This document shows, in pieces, positions 15,531 through 23,276 of a stretch of DNA of 34,559 bases. The DNA lies in the NCBI RefSeq assembly GCF_010548145.1, contig NZ_JAAGLN010000057.1, positions 1 to 34,559 on the forward strand, in the 5' to 3' direction. The stretch comes from Streptomyces sp. SID10853. Its GTDB lineage: Bacteria > Actinomycetota > Actinomycetes > Streptomycetales > Streptomycetaceae. The notes below the pieces were generated by a model. That model was not told the origin of the DNA. It did no database searches and was given only the letters and a program-made list of their open reading frames with translations. The position numbers and the translations under genes were made by a program. The first letter of the stretch is position 1. Every line of letters begins with the position of its first letter.

Positions 15531-16958
15531 ATGATCGACGTGATCATTGCCGGTGGTGGACCGACCGGCATGATGCTGGCAGCCGAGCTGCGGCTGCACG
15601 GCGTACAGGTGCTCGTGCTGGAGAAGGAACCGGCGCCGCCCGCGTACGTCCGCGCGCTCGGCCTGCACGCGCGCAGCATCGAGGTGATGGACCAGCGCGG
15701 CCTGCTGGAGCGGTTCCTCGCCGAAGGCAGGAAGTATCCGCTCGGCGGCTTCTTCGCCGCCCTCAGCAAGCCGGCACCCGAGCGGCTCGACACCGCGCAC
15801 GGGTATGTCCTCGGCATTCCGCAGCCCCTCACCGACCGCCTGCTGTCCGAGCACGCCACCGAGCTGGGCGCCGAGATCCGGCGCGGCTGCGCGGTGGTCG
15901 GGCTGAGCCAGTCCGAGGACGGTGTGAGCGTCGAGCTGGACGACCGGACGGTGCTGCGCTCGCGCTATCTGGTGGGCTGCGACGGCGGCCGGAGCACGGT
16001 GCGCAAACTGCTCGGCATCGGCTTCCCCGGCGAACCCAGCAGGGTGGAGACGCTGCTGGGCCAGATGGAGGTGACCGCTTCGCCGGAGACGGTGACCAGC
16101 GTGGTGACCGAAATCCGCAAGACCCAGCTGCGGTTCGGCCTCGGGCCCACCGGGGACGGGACGTACCGCGTCGTCGTGCCTGCCGAAGGGGTGTCGGACG
16201 ACCGCACGGTCCCGCCCACGCTCGACGAGTTCAAGCAGCAGCTGCGACGGGTCGCCGGTACCGACTTCGGTGTCCACTCGCCGCGCTGGCTCTCCCGCTT
16301 CGGCGACGCCACCCGGCTGGCCGAGCGCTACCGGTCCGGACGGGTACTGCTGGCCGGGGACGCGGCACACATCCACCCGCCGACCGGCGGGCAGGGGCTC
16401 AACCTCGGCATCCAGGACGCGTTCAACCTCGGCTGGAAACTGGCCGCCGAGATCGCGGGCTGGGCCCCGGAAGGGCTGCTGGACAGCTACCAGACCGAAC
16501 GCCAGCCGGTGGCCGCCGACGTACTGGACAGCACCCGGGCGCAGATGGAGCTGATGTCCACCGAACCGGGCGCGCGTGCGGTGCGGCGGCTGGTGGCGGA
16601 GCTGGCCGACTTCGAGGACGTGAACCGGTACCTGGTCGAGAAGATCACCGCGACCGCGATCCGCTACGACTTCGGCGAGGGCCATGAACTGCTCGGCCGG
16701 CGCCTGCGCGACGTACAGCTGAAGCGCGGCCACCTGTACGGCCTGATGCACGCGGGCCGCGGCCTGCTGCTCGACCAGACCGGCCGCCTCTCGGTGGCGG
16801 GCTGGGCGGACCGGGTGGACCATGTCACCGACGTCAGCGAGGAATTGGACGCGCCCGCGGTGCTGCTGCGTCCTGACGGCCATGTGGCCTGGGCCGGCGA
16901 CGACCAGCGGGAGCTGACCGGCCGACTGCCGAAGTGGTTCGGGGCCGCGGCGGGCTGA
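15531..16958 (+). CDS. FAD-dependent aromatic hydroxylase (group A monooxygenase)
   Basis: A 475-residue flavoprotein monooxygenase. Seen: the FAD-binding GGGPTG at residues 8-13, the DG motif (GCDGGRSTVRKLLG) near 150, and the second FAD motif AGDAAHIHPPTGGQGLNLG near 276-294. The C-terminal part has the thioredoxin-like end common in phenol and polyketide hydroxylases (VLLRPDGHVAWAG). Family members use NAD(P)H and O2 to hydroxylate aromatic rings, including aromatic polyketides and rifamycin. GTG 15498 and GTG 15528 are in frame, but ATG 15531 follows GGGG at 15521-15524 and gives the standard N-terminus. It appears to be a single-gene unit. No biosynthetic cluster surrounds it, so detoxification or catabolism is as likely as biosynthesis. 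Confidence 0.88.
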   Translation: MIDVIIAGGGPTGMMLAAELRLHGVQVLVLEKEPAPPAYVRALGLHARSIEVMDQRGLLERFLAEGRKYPLGGFFAALSKPAPERLDTAHGYVLGIPQPLTDRLLSEHATELGAEIRRGCAVVGLSQSEDGVSVELDDRTVLRSRYLVGCDGGRSTVRKLLGIGFPGEPSRVETLLGQMEVTASPETVTSVVTEIRKTQLRFGLGPTGDGTYRVVVPAEGVSDDRTVPPTLDEFKQQLRRVAGTDFGVHSPRWLSRFGDATRLAERYRSGRVLLAGDAAHIHPPTGGQGLNLGIQDAFNLGWKLAAEIAGWAPEGLLDSYQTERQPVAADVLDSTRAQMELMSTEPGARAVRRLVAELADFEDVNRYLVEKITATAIRYDFGEGHELLGRRLRDVQLKRGHLYGLMHAGRGLLLDQTGRLSVAGWADRVDHVTDVSEELDAPAVLLRPDGHVAWAGDDQRELTGRLPKWFGAAAG

Positions 16959-17255
16959 GCCCCACGAAGGTGGTCAGGCGGCGGGTCATGCATCAGGCAC
17001 AGCTTGGGCATTTTCCGTCCGGCGCGGGCGATGCCGCCGATCCGGCTGGGGCTGCGGGAGTGTGAGCCGTACCAACTGGCTGTGCGCGGTCCGCGCCTCC
17101 GGCTGCTCCCCGCCGGAGGAGCGGGCGCGACCCGCGGGCGCGACCCCGCGTGCGCGTTCACACGTCGGAGCCGGACCCGGGCGCCCTCTTGGGCCGCCGC
17201 CGTCATGCGCTCCACGGTGGGCCGTGGTGGACGAGCCGCAAGCAGGGATCTGCTG
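16959..17255. other. 297-base region without a supported gene
   Basis: Between the hydroxylase and the peroxiredoxin-like gene (convergent). The minus strand contains an open stretch reading IGGIARAGRKMPKLCLMHD around 16990-17050, which looks protein-like but has no plausible start or complete length. It may be a gene remnant. I see no clear hairpin. Confidence 0.35.
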
Positions 17256-17915
17256 CTACAGCGCGGCGACGGCCTGGAGAATCTCGGCCGGCTCGGAGCG
17301 GGTGGTGTAGTCGGGATGCACGTCGATCCAGCGGATCGTGCCGTCCGTGTCGACGAGCACGGTGGTGGCCAGCGGAAGTTCGGCGGTGCCGTCCGCGTTG
17401 ACCGCCGCGAGGTCGAGGCCGAGCTTCGCCTGGGCCTCACGGGCTCCACGGCCGAGCGTGAACACGATCCCGAGCTGCCTGGCGATCTGGTTGCCCGGGT
17501 CCGAGACGACCGCGTAGGTCAGCGCCTGCTTCTCGGCGAGCGAGAGCGACGCGTCGGGCTTCTGCGGGCTGACGGCGACCAGGGCGACGCCCCGGGCGTC
17601 GAGTTCGTCGACCAGCGCGTTCTGATACGCGTGCAGGGCGACGTTGCAGTAGGGGCACCACGCGCCACGGTAGAAGACGACCACCGCCGGGCGACCGGCG
17701 AGCGCCGCGGCAAGCGTGGTGGGGGAGCCGTGCATGTCGAGCAGGTCGCCGTCGGGCATCTTCGCGCCCGGCACGGCGACGCCTGCTGGGACGCCGGCCG
17801 CCACGAGTCGGGCCAGTTCCGCCTCGAAGGCGGCGGTGACCTCGCCCGGGAGCCGTTCGCCGGCCTGACGGCCCACTTCGGCGGACTGGTCGGCAATCGT
17901 CGTGTCCTTGTTCAC
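17256..17915 (-). CDS. Peroxiredoxin-like (AhpC/TSA) protein
   Basis: A 219-residue protein of the thioredoxin-fold peroxiredoxin-like group. The active-site motif WCPYC gives Cys87 and Cys90 after VVVFYRGA; both cysteines are present, so thiol chemistry is likely. The conserved segments GVALVAVSPQKPDASLSLAEK and VVSDPGNQIARQLGI fit the same group. It probably reduces peroxides or organic hydroperoxides in the cytoplasm. The start is GTG 17915 with GGGAG seven bases upstream on the minus strand. It is divergent from a TetR gene, and two TGGAT-N6-ATCCA palindromes overlap its predicted promoter, so TetR repression is likely. Confidence 0.87.
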   Translation of the reverse strand: MNKDTTIADQSAEVGRQAGERLPGEVTAAFEAELARLVAAGVPAGVAVPGAKMPDGDLLDMHGSPTTLAAALAGRPAVVVFYRGAWCPYCNVALHAYQNALVDELDARGVALVAVSPQKPDASLSLAEKQALTYAVVSDPGNQIARQLGIVFTLGRGAREAQAKLGLDLAAVNADGTAELPLATTVLVDTDGTIRWIDVHPDYTTRSEPAEILQAVAAL

Positions 17916-17938
17916 TGCGGAACTCCCACCTCGAAGAA

Positions 17939-17954
17939 TGGATCGCTGAATCCA
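17939..17954. promoter_or_regulatory. Operator TGGAT-N6-ATCCA, copy 1
   Basis: TGGAT (17939-17943) and ATCCA (17950-17954) flank CGCTGA. It abuts a candidate -10 (CAGAGT on the minus strand, 17954-17959) of the peroxiredoxin-like gene and would cover its transcription start. The centre lies 33 bases from copy 2. Confidence 0.7.
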
Positions 17955-17970
17955 CTCTGCTCGCCCATGA

Positions 17971-18006
17971 TTGGATAGTCAAATCCAGAATGAGTACTCT
18001 GAGGGC
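17971..18006 (+). promoter_or_regulatory. Candidate promoter of the divergent TetR gene
   Basis: TTGGAT (17971-17976) and TACTCT (17995-18000) are 18 bases apart and end six bases before the ATG at 18007. The mRNA would be leaderless or nearly so. Operator copy 2 lies inside the promoter, which predicts autoregulation. Confidence 0.55.
17972..17987. promoter_or_regulatory. Operator TGGAT-N6-ATCCA, copy 2
   Basis: TGGAT (17972-17976) and ATCCA (17983-17987) flank AGTCAA. The site covers the -35 of both divergent promoters: TTGGAT (17971-17976) for the TetR gene and TTGACT (minus strand, 17977-17982) for the peroxiredoxin-like gene. It is the most likely binding site of the TetR protein encoded next door. 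Confidence 0.7.
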
Positions 18007-18645
18007 ATGTCGTCCTTCGAGGGTCCGCACCTCGCGCCGCCGCCCACCACCAAGGGCCAGGCCACGCGCGAGCGCATCGTGCGGGCGGCCGCGCAGCTGA
18101 TGTTCGACCAGGGCGTGGCCGGAACGAGCACGCCCGCGATCCGGGACGCGGCCGGGGTCAGTTCCTCGCAGATCTACCACTACTTCGCCAATAAGCAGGC
18201 GTTGACCAGCGCGGTCATCGAGTACCAGACCGAGGCGGTCGTCGGCGGCCAGGAGCAGCTGCTCGCGCGGCTCGACAGCGTCGAGGCCCTGCGCGCCTGG
18301 CGCGACATGGTCGTCGGTGTTCAGCGCTCGATGCACTGGGCCGGCGGCTGTCCGCTCGGTTCGCTGGCGAGTGAACTGGCCGGACAAGACGCTGACGCGC
18401 GCACGGCGCTGGCCGCGAGCTTCTCCCGCTGGTCCGACGCGATCAGGGACGGGCTGGCGCGCATGGCCGAGCGCGGCGCCCTACGGCCGGAGGCCGATCC
18501 GGACTCCCTCGCCCTCGCGCTGCTCGCGGCGCTCCAGGGCGGCCTGCTCCTCGGCCAGGCCCAGCGGAGCTCGGCCGCGCTTGAAGCCGGCCTCGACGCG
18601 GTGATCGCGCTCATCGCCCAACACGTCGCGGACCGTCGGCCCTGA
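18007..18645 (+). CDS. TetR/AcrR-family transcriptional regulator
   Basis: A 212-residue TetR protein with a classic N-terminal DNA-binding domain at about 17-65 (TRERIVRAAAQLMFDQGVAG, then IYHYFANKQAL). The C-terminal domain (WAGGCPLGSLASELAG) matches a common TetR subgroup with a conserved GCPLG motif. An in-frame TTG 17971 exists, but it lies inside operator copy 2, and ATG 18007 gives the standard length. The gene is divergent from the peroxiredoxin-like gene and shares with it two TGGAT-N6-ATCCA palindromes. The simplest reading is a repressor of itself and its neighbour, released by an oxidised or electrophilic ligand. Confidence 0.9.
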   Translation: MSSFEGPHLAPPPTTKGQATRERIVRAAAQLMFDQGVAGTSTPAIRDAAGVSSSQIYHYFANKQALTSAVIEYQTEAVVGGQEQLLARLDSVEALRAWRDMVVGVQRSMHWAGGCPLGSLASELAGQDADARTALAASFSRWSDAIRDGLARMAERGALRPEADPDSLALALLAALQGGLLLGQAQRSSAALEAGLDAVIALIAQHVADRRP

Positions 18646-18747
18646 GCCGAGGAGAGATCACTCGACGAGCGGCGGGCGTCACACCGGTCCCGGTCTGCCG
18701 CCCGAGCAGCACCGGCGGCCCGGCTGCGGAACGTTCCACGCGCATAC

Positions 18748-18768
18748 GCGCATCTCCGGAGACGCGCG
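18748..18768. terminator. Hairpin between convergent TetR and CU044_5270-like genes
   Basis: The sequence around 18748-18768 (CGCGCATCTCC then GGAGACGCGCG) forms a near-perfect inverted repeat centred on CTCCGGAG with one mismatch. It lies between two convergent stop codons. Confidence 0.4.
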
Positions 18769-18774
18769 GAGTGA

Positions 18775-19845
18775 TCAGCCGGCCTGCCGCTTCCCGGTGG
18801 AATCGGCTGCCTTGCCCGGGACCTGCCCGGCCTTGTCGACGACGGCGTGCTCGATCTCGGCGGTGCTGGAGAGGAGGGTCCCGGCCTTCGCGTACGGGGC
18901 GTCCTTGGTCCGGTACTCGCGGGAGCCGAGGAAGGAGTAGTCGTCCTTGTCGAAAACCCATTCGGTGCGGTTGCCGTACTTGGTGTCCTCGCGGGCGATG
19001 CCGAGGCCCGTGCGGCCTATGGCGTCCTTGGCGTCCGGTGCCTCCTTGACGCCCGGGATCTTCGCCGCCGCACGGTAGAGGGCCGCGGCTGTCTTCGGCG
19101 GCAGCACCCCGCCGAGCAGGACGCCGATCTGCTCGAAGACGATCTGGTCGGTTTCCTGCTCGGCGTCCTTCCGGACGTGAGCACGGAGATAGGCGAGGAG
19201 TTCGTCCGGGTCGGTGGGCAGCGAGGCGAGCCAGTGGTAGGTGGGGCGGGACAGTCCGGCGGGGGTGCCATGGTCGTCCCCGAGCTCGGCGTTACTGACC
19301 TCGTCCTTGCCATTGACCCGGGTCAGCCCGGTCTTCTTGAGGGGGCGCGGGTCCTGCGGCGCCCAGCCCTCCGTCTCGGTCAGCGGGCTCAGTACGGCCT
19401 TGCCGCTGCTGATGTCGGCCTCCCGAACCATGGAACGGGTGTAGAGGAACTGGTCGTTCCGTACGACGGGCTCCTCACGCGTGAGGGCCACGGTCGAGAG
19501 GTGGTGGAGAAGGCCGTCGGTGCCCTGGGCGGCCGTCGCCGTCGTCGGCCGGTTCTCGTTGTCCGTACGGAGGGCGAGACCGCCCGCGAGGATTCCGGCC
19601 AGTGCCAGCGCCGATACGGGGACGAGAAGGGCGGGGCGCAGGAGCCGGCCGGTGGGGCGGGTGGTGGGCTGGACCGGACTGTCACGACGGGTGTCGGCGT
19701 CGATGTGGTTCATCAGGAGTTCCTTCTGGTGACGGAATCGCTCGGGCGACAGGTTCTCGGTCACCGGAGGGGGAAGCAGCCGGGCCAGGTGCCGGGCTTC
19801 GTCGTCGTCCCTGTTCTCAGGAGAGGCGGCGTCTTCGCGGTTCAT
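18775..19845 (-). CDS. CU044_5270-like membrane-anchored protein
   Basis: A 356-residue protein with a cytoplasmic N-terminus of about 70 residues (ARLLPPPVTENLSPERFRHQ), one membrane helix at about 71-92 (PALLVPVSALALAGILAGGL) and an outside domain of about 260 residues containing TYHWLASLPTDPDELLAYL and VFEQIGVLLGGVLPPKTAAALY. These phrases are typical of the CU044_5270 family, common in actinobacteria next to ECF sigma factor genes. The frame is open to 20070, but ATG 19845 has GGAGG upstream and overlaps the sigma factor stop codon (ATGA). The topology and coupling suggest it modulates or is an anti-sigma-like partner of that sigma factor; this role is inferred, as no zinc-finger motif is seen. 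Confidence 0.8.
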   Translation of the reverse strand: MNREDAASPENRDDDEARHLARLLPPPVTENLSPERFRHQKELLMNHIDADTRRDSPVQPTTRPTGRLLRPALLVPVSALALAGILAGGLALRTDNENRPTTATAAQGTDGLLHHLSTVALTREEPVVRNDQFLYTRSMVREADISSGKAVLSPLTETEGWAPQDPRPLKKTGLTRVNGKDEVSNAELGDDHGTPAGLSRPTYHWLASLPTDPDELLAYLRAHVRKDAEQETDQIVFEQIGVLLGGVLPPKTAAALYRAAAKIPGVKEAPDAKDAIGRTGLGIAREDTKYGNRTEWVFDKDDYSFLGSREYRTKDAPYAKAGTLLSSTAEIEHAVVDKAGQVPGKAADSTGKRQAG

Positions 19846-20603
19846 GGGGTTTCCTCCCGCACGGGCTGGGCCGCGATTGCGGCTGTATGACTTACCTCTC
19901 CGCGGGCTCTCGCGGGTTCCGGGTTTCTCCGCGGGCGTTCCGCGCGTTCTGTCTGTTCCGCGATCCGGGCGAGTCTTCTGCGGGCGCGTGAGAGGCGGGA
20001 GCGCACCGTGCCCACCGGGACGCCGAGCGCCTCGGCGGTCTGCTCGTAGTCCAGTCCGGACCACACGCACAGGGAGAGCACTTCCCTTTCCTGGCTGCGC
20101 AGTTGACCGAGGGCCGCGGAGACGGCGCGCAGACGGCTCCGGTCGTCCAGCCGGGACGCTGCCTCCGCCGAGAAGTCCGCGACGTCGGCGGGCGGTGGCT
20201 GACGGGCCAGGAAGACCAGCCGCCGCAGCAGCCCCCGCCGGGTGTTCTCACACTTGTGCGTGGCGATGCCGAGGAGCCAGGGCAGCGCGGAGCCCCTGCC
20301 CTCCTCCAACCGCTCTCTGCCCTGCCAGGCGGCCAGGAAGGTGTCCGCCATGACGTCCTCGGCGGTCGACCAGTCACCTGTCAGCCGCAGCGCGTGACGG
20401 TAGACGGCCTGGGCGCAGCTCTCGTACAGCTCGGCGAAGGCGTCGCGGTCCCCCGCGTGCAGGCGCCGGCGCATCTCGTTCTCCGCGGCCTCCGCGGCCT
20501 CCGCGGCCTCCGCGGCCTCTGCGGTCTCTGTGTCCTTGGTGCCTATGGTGCCTTCGGTGCCCTGGGGGTTCTCCGGGGCCTTTGATTCTGGTGGTTCCCT
20601 CAC
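19842..20603 (-). CDS. ECF-type RNA polymerase sigma factor
   Basis: A sigma factor of about 253 residues from GTG 20603. Region 2 is seen in FAELYESCAQAVYRHALRLT and WSTAEDVMADTFLAAWQGRE; region 4 in LRSQEREVLSLCVWSGLDYE and LGVPVGTVRSRLSRARRRLA. The frame is open to ATG 20741, but GTG 20603 has GGAGAG nine bases upstream, while the extra 46 residues are unlike a sigma factor. The N-terminal region holds a run of AEA repeats coded by a 9-base tandem repeat. The stop overlaps the ATG of the CU044_5270-like gene, so the two are translationally coupled. The regulon is unknown. Confidence 0.88.
   Translation of the reverse strand: MREPPESKAPENPQGTEGTIGTKDTETAEAAEAAEAAEAAENEMRRRLHAGDRDAFAELYESCAQAVYRHALRLTGDWSTAEDVMADTFLAAWQGRERLEEGRGSALPWLLGIATHKCENTRRGLLRRLVFLARQPPPADVADFSAEAASRLDDRSRLRAVSAALGQLRSQEREVLSLCVWSGLDYEQTAEALGVPVGTVRSRLSRARRRLARIAEQTERAERPRRNPEPARARGEVSHTAAIAAQPVREETP
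20482..20517. repeat. 9-base tandem repeat inside the sigma factor gene
   Basis: TCCGCGGCC is repeated four times without error from 20482 to 20517, with a fifth diverged copy at 20518-20526. It codes for Ala/Glu-rich repeats (AEA units) before the first sigma helix. Copy number could vary between strains without a frameshift. Confidence 0.85.
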
Positions 20604-20949
20604 ACTCGGTATCTCTCCGCGACCTTGCGCCCGTTCCTGTGACTCGCGCCACAACCTCCTGCTACAGCGGGCGGGCTGCGGCGGCCGACGGTGCCCGGGC
20701 GAACAAGGCGTACCGCCGACCGCTGCCGGCCGGCCGACCATGACGAGGCGAACGTTGCCTGATGCGGCACTATGGCCTGTCCGGTGGGTCGCGTGACGTC
20801 CGGGCCGCCGGTCGTCACGGTCCTCGTGGTGCGAGGCGACGTGGCGGACGGAGAACGGGCCCGGCCGGGCGGACGCCTGCCGAAGAACGGTTACCGGAAG
20901 GCGGCCTGTTGACCCTCACACCGTGTCAGGCGCTGGACTCGGAGACATC

Positions 20950-21771
20950 ATGTTCACCATCGGAGACTTCGCCCGGCACGGCCGCGTATCGGTCCGCATG
21001 CTGCGTCACTACGACGCCACCGGACTGCTGCGCCCGGCCCACGTCGACCCAGCCACCGGCTACCGGTACTACTCGGCTGCCCAGCTGGCCCGCCTCAACC
21101 GTGTCATCGCGCTGAAAGAGCTCGGCCTGACCCTCCAACAGGTTCAGCAGATCCTGGACGAGAAGGTCACGACCGACGAACTGCGCGCCATGCTGCGGCT
21201 GCGCCGGGCCGAACTTGAGGTCGCGATGGCCGCCGCAGCGGCGCGGCTGGTCCAGGTCGAGGCGAGGCTCCGATCGATCGAGAGCGAGGGGCACATGCCC
21301 ACGAACGATGTCGTCTTCAAGAGCGTCCCGGCGATCCGGGTGGCGGAGCTGGACGCGACCGCCGCGAGCTTCGAGCCCGAGAACATCGGCCCGGTCATCG
21401 GGCCGCTCTACGACGAGCTGTTCCGGCGCCTGGACAGGGCCGGGGTATCGCCTGCAGGGCCCGGTGTCGCCTATTACGAGGATGCCCCGGAGGGCGGTGG
21501 CAGGATCACCGTCCACGCCGCCGTCCAGGTCGCGGCCCCGCTCCAGGACGGCGCCTTCCGGGTGCTCGATCTGCCGCCCGTCGACCAGGCGGCGACGATC
21601 GTGCACCGTGGCTCCATGGACACCGTGCTGCCCACGGCCCAGGCCCTGGCCTTCTGGATCGAAGAGAACGGGTACCGGTCAGCCGGGTACCCCCGGGAGA
21701 TCAGCCTGGAGTGCCCGGACAACCGCGACGACTGGGTGACCGAACTCCAGGCGCCGGTGACCAAGCCCTGA
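20950..21771 (+). CDS. MerR-family regulator with GyrI-like effector domain
   Basis: A 273-residue protein with a MerR winged helix at 1-75 (FTIGDFARHGRVSVRMLRHY, then GYRYYSAAQLARLNRVIALK), a long coiled-coil dimerisation helix (about 78-115) and a C-terminal GyrI/BmrR-like effector-binding domain (about 120-273) with HRGSMDTVLPTAQALAFWIE. Such proteins bind bulky hydrophobic or cationic drugs and activate efflux or detoxification genes. ATG 20950 follows GGAG at 20941-20944; the longer frame from 20923 adds non-family residues. No transporter gene is adjacent, so its target is unknown. It is divergent from the sigma factor operon. Confidence 0.88.
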   Translation: MFTIGDFARHGRVSVRMLRHYDATGLLRPAHVDPATGYRYYSAAQLARLNRVIALKELGLTLQQVQQILDEKVTTDELRAMLRLRRAELEVAMAAAAARLVQVEARLRSIESEGHMPTNDVVFKSVPAIRVAELDATAASFEPENIGPVIGPLYDELFRRLDRAGVSPAGPGVAYYEDAPEGGGRITVHAAVQVAAPLQDGAFRVLDLPPVDQAATIVHRGSMDTVLPTAQALAFWIEENGYRSAGYPREISLECPDNRDDWVTELQAPVTKP

Positions 21772-21820
21772 GACCCAGGGCCATCGTCCCGGGACAAGGC
21801 GGCAACGGGCGCAAGCGTCA

Positions 21821-21866
21821 CGGCCGGGCAGCCGGTGGTTCGCAGTTGTCCGCGGCTGCCCGGCCG
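21821..21866. terminator. 13-bp perfect hairpin between convergent MerR and DUF397 genes
   Basis: CGGCCGGGCAGCC (21821-21833) and its exact complement (21854-21866) enclose a 20-base loop. It lies 50 bases after the MerR stop and 45 bases beyond the DUF397 stop on the other strand, fitting a bidirectional terminator. Confidence 0.65.
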
Positions 21867-21910
21867 CGCTCCTCAGCCACCCAACGCGGCCGTGTGGTGG
21901 CCGGCGGGAC

Positions 21911-22105
21911 TCAGCGCCCGGCGGCGAACCCCACGAAGGCGGCCCAGGCGGTGGCGGGGAAGACGAGTGCGGGGCCGATCGGGGCCGTCTTGCTGTCGCG
22001 TACGGGGATGACGCCCGGGAAGTCGGGAGCGACTTCGACGCAGTTGTTTGCTCCCCCGTCGCTGTAGCTCGACTTGCGCCAGTGAGCGGTTGACAGGTCG
22101 GTCAC
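21911..22105 (-). CDS. DUF397 protein (second of a tandem pair)
   Basis: A 64-residue DUF397 protein with the family signature: WRKSSYSDGG, NNCVEVA, VIPVRDSK and ALVFPATAW. The GTG start at 22105 has GGAG five bases upstream and overlaps the stop of the neighbouring DUF397 gene (GTGA). DUF397 proteins pair with XRE-family DNA-binding proteins; in the studied Scr1-Scr2 case the pair regulates antibiotic production. It is over half identical to the adjacent DUF397 protein, so the two arose by tandem duplication. Confidence 0.93.
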   Translation of the reverse strand: MTDLSTAHWRKSSYSDGGANNCVEVAPDFPGVIPVRDSKTAPIGPALVFPATAWAAFVGFAAGR

Positions 22106-22311
22106 GGTGTCTCCTTCCGTACGGCCTGGATGAAGCTGGTCCAGGCCGATCCGGGAAAGACCAGCGCGGGGCCGGTGGGGGCGGTCTTGCTGTCGCGTAC
22201 GGGGATGCACCCCGGGAAGTTATCTGCGACTTCGACGCAGTTGTTGGGGCCACCGTCGCTGAAGCTCGACTTGCGCCATTCCGCGCTGCTGAGGTCGAGG
22301 ATACGGCTCAT
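22102..22311 (-). CDS. DUF397 protein (first of a tandem pair)
   Basis: A 69-residue DUF397 protein (EWRKSSFSDGG, NNCVEVADNF, IPVRDSKTAP, ALVFPGSAW). ATG 22311 has GGAG eight bases upstream and overlaps the stop of the XRE regulator gene (ATGA); its own stop overlaps the GTG of the second DUF397 gene. The three genes thus form a tight operon. It probably binds the XRE protein encoded upstream and changes its activity. Confidence 0.93.
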   Translation of the reverse strand: MSRILDLSSAEWRKSSFSDGGPNNCVEVADNFPGCIPVRDSKTAPTGPALVFPGSAWTSFIQAVRKETP

Positions 22312-23132
22312 GGTCTGTACTCCTTCAGGATGCCTCTGATGAACGCGATGCTGTCCGCCGGGGACAACGACACGTCTCGGAGCCGATCGTAGGACAGGCG
22401 GTACCGGGTGACCGCGGCCTGATCCTCGACCAACTCGCCGCAATCGTTGCCTTCCGTGAAGGCAATGGCGCTCCCGTCGGCCTGCCACAGGAGGGAGAGC
22501 GGGCCAGCCATCAAATGGTGGGCACCTGTTGAGAAGGGGAGGACCTGGATCACGACTGATGGGAGTTCGGCCATAGCGATGAGATGGGCCAACTGCTCGG
22601 CCCACGCCTTGGCATCCGTCACCGGCCGTCGGAGTGCGTACTCGTCCATGATGATCCGCACCGAAGGCGCCGGGTTGCGGTGGAGCAGTTGCTGCCGCCC
22701 GAGGCGTGCTATGACCTGCTCCTCCACCTGTTCTGCTTCGGTTTCTGTTTCCTGGCCGCCGGACAACAGCGCGCGGGCCACGTCCTCGGTCTGTAGCAGG
22801 CCCGGAATCCCGAGGGTGAACACATGCATGATCCGGGCAGCCTGTTCCAGCCGCATGAACTCCTTGTACTTGTCCTTGAACACCTCCCTCCGCGCCACCT
22901 TCCACAGCTGCACCAGCAGCCCCCCGGTCCCGTAATGCCGGTCCAGGTCCTCCATCACCGCGAGCTTGGACAGCCGTTGGCTCACCTCAAGCCGGTACAG
23001 GTAGCTCTTGTCGTACCGTGTCTCGGCCGCCAGTTCGCTGAGCGATTTGCCGGCCTTCTCGCGCAGGTACCGCAGCGCGCGTCCCAGTGCCGCGCGCCCC
23101 GACTCCTCTTCCGCTTCGGCGAGTTCGGACAT
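22308..23132 (-). CDS. XRE-family regulator of an XRE-DUF397 module (DUF5753 C-terminus)
   Basis: A 274-residue protein with an N-terminal helix-turn-helix (about 15-70; LGRALRYLREKAGKSLSELA, DKSYLYRLEVSQR) and a C-terminal DUF5753 region with FTLGIPGLLQTEDVARALL, VRIIMDEYALRRPV and VVIQVLPFSTGAHHLMAGP. ATG 23132 has AGGAGGGG upstream. It leads an operon with two DUF397 genes. Such regulators often activate secondary metabolism or act in toxin-antitoxin-like pairs. Promoter repeats (GTAATCA, 21 bases apart) and an inverted repeat in the upstream region may be its own operator. Confidence 0.92.
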   Translation of the reverse strand: MSELAEAEEESGRAALGRALRYLREKAGKSLSELAAETRYDKSYLYRLEVSQRLSKLAVMEDLDRHYGTGGLLVQLWKVARREVFKDKYKEFMRLEQAARIMHVFTLGIPGLLQTEDVARALLSGGQETETEAEQVEEQVIARLGRQQLLHRNPAPSVRIIMDEYALRRPVTDAKAWAEQLAHLIAMAELPSVVIQVLPFSTGAHHLMAGPLSLLWQADGSAIAFTEGNDCGELVEDQAAVTRYRLSYDRLRDVSLSPADSIAFIRGILKEYRP

Positions 23133-23197
23133 CCAGCCCCTCCTGTTGCCGTGCGCGAAGGCAATCGCGCCGCTCTTTCCGAGCCTAGGGCCAGGAC

Positions 23198-23232
23198 GTA
23201 ATCATCGGGACACGAACGGTAATCACCGCTCG
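23198..23232. promoter_or_regulatory. Direct and inverted repeats before the XRE-DUF397 operon
   Basis: GTAATCA occurs at 23198-23204 and 23219-23225, exactly 21 bases apart. Overlapping the second is an inverted repeat, CGAACGGT (23213-23220) and ACCGCTCG (23225-23232), with one mismatch. The region lies between divergent genes and may bind the XRE regulator. Confidence 0.45.
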
Positions 23233-23276
23233 TCAGCCAAGAACCGAACTCCCGATTCCCCTGTGAGGCGCCGACC

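Noticed and set aside
15498..16958. A hydroxylase gene inside an antibiotic biosynthetic cluster
   Set aside because: No polyketide synthase, NRPS or tailoring genes flank it in the window.
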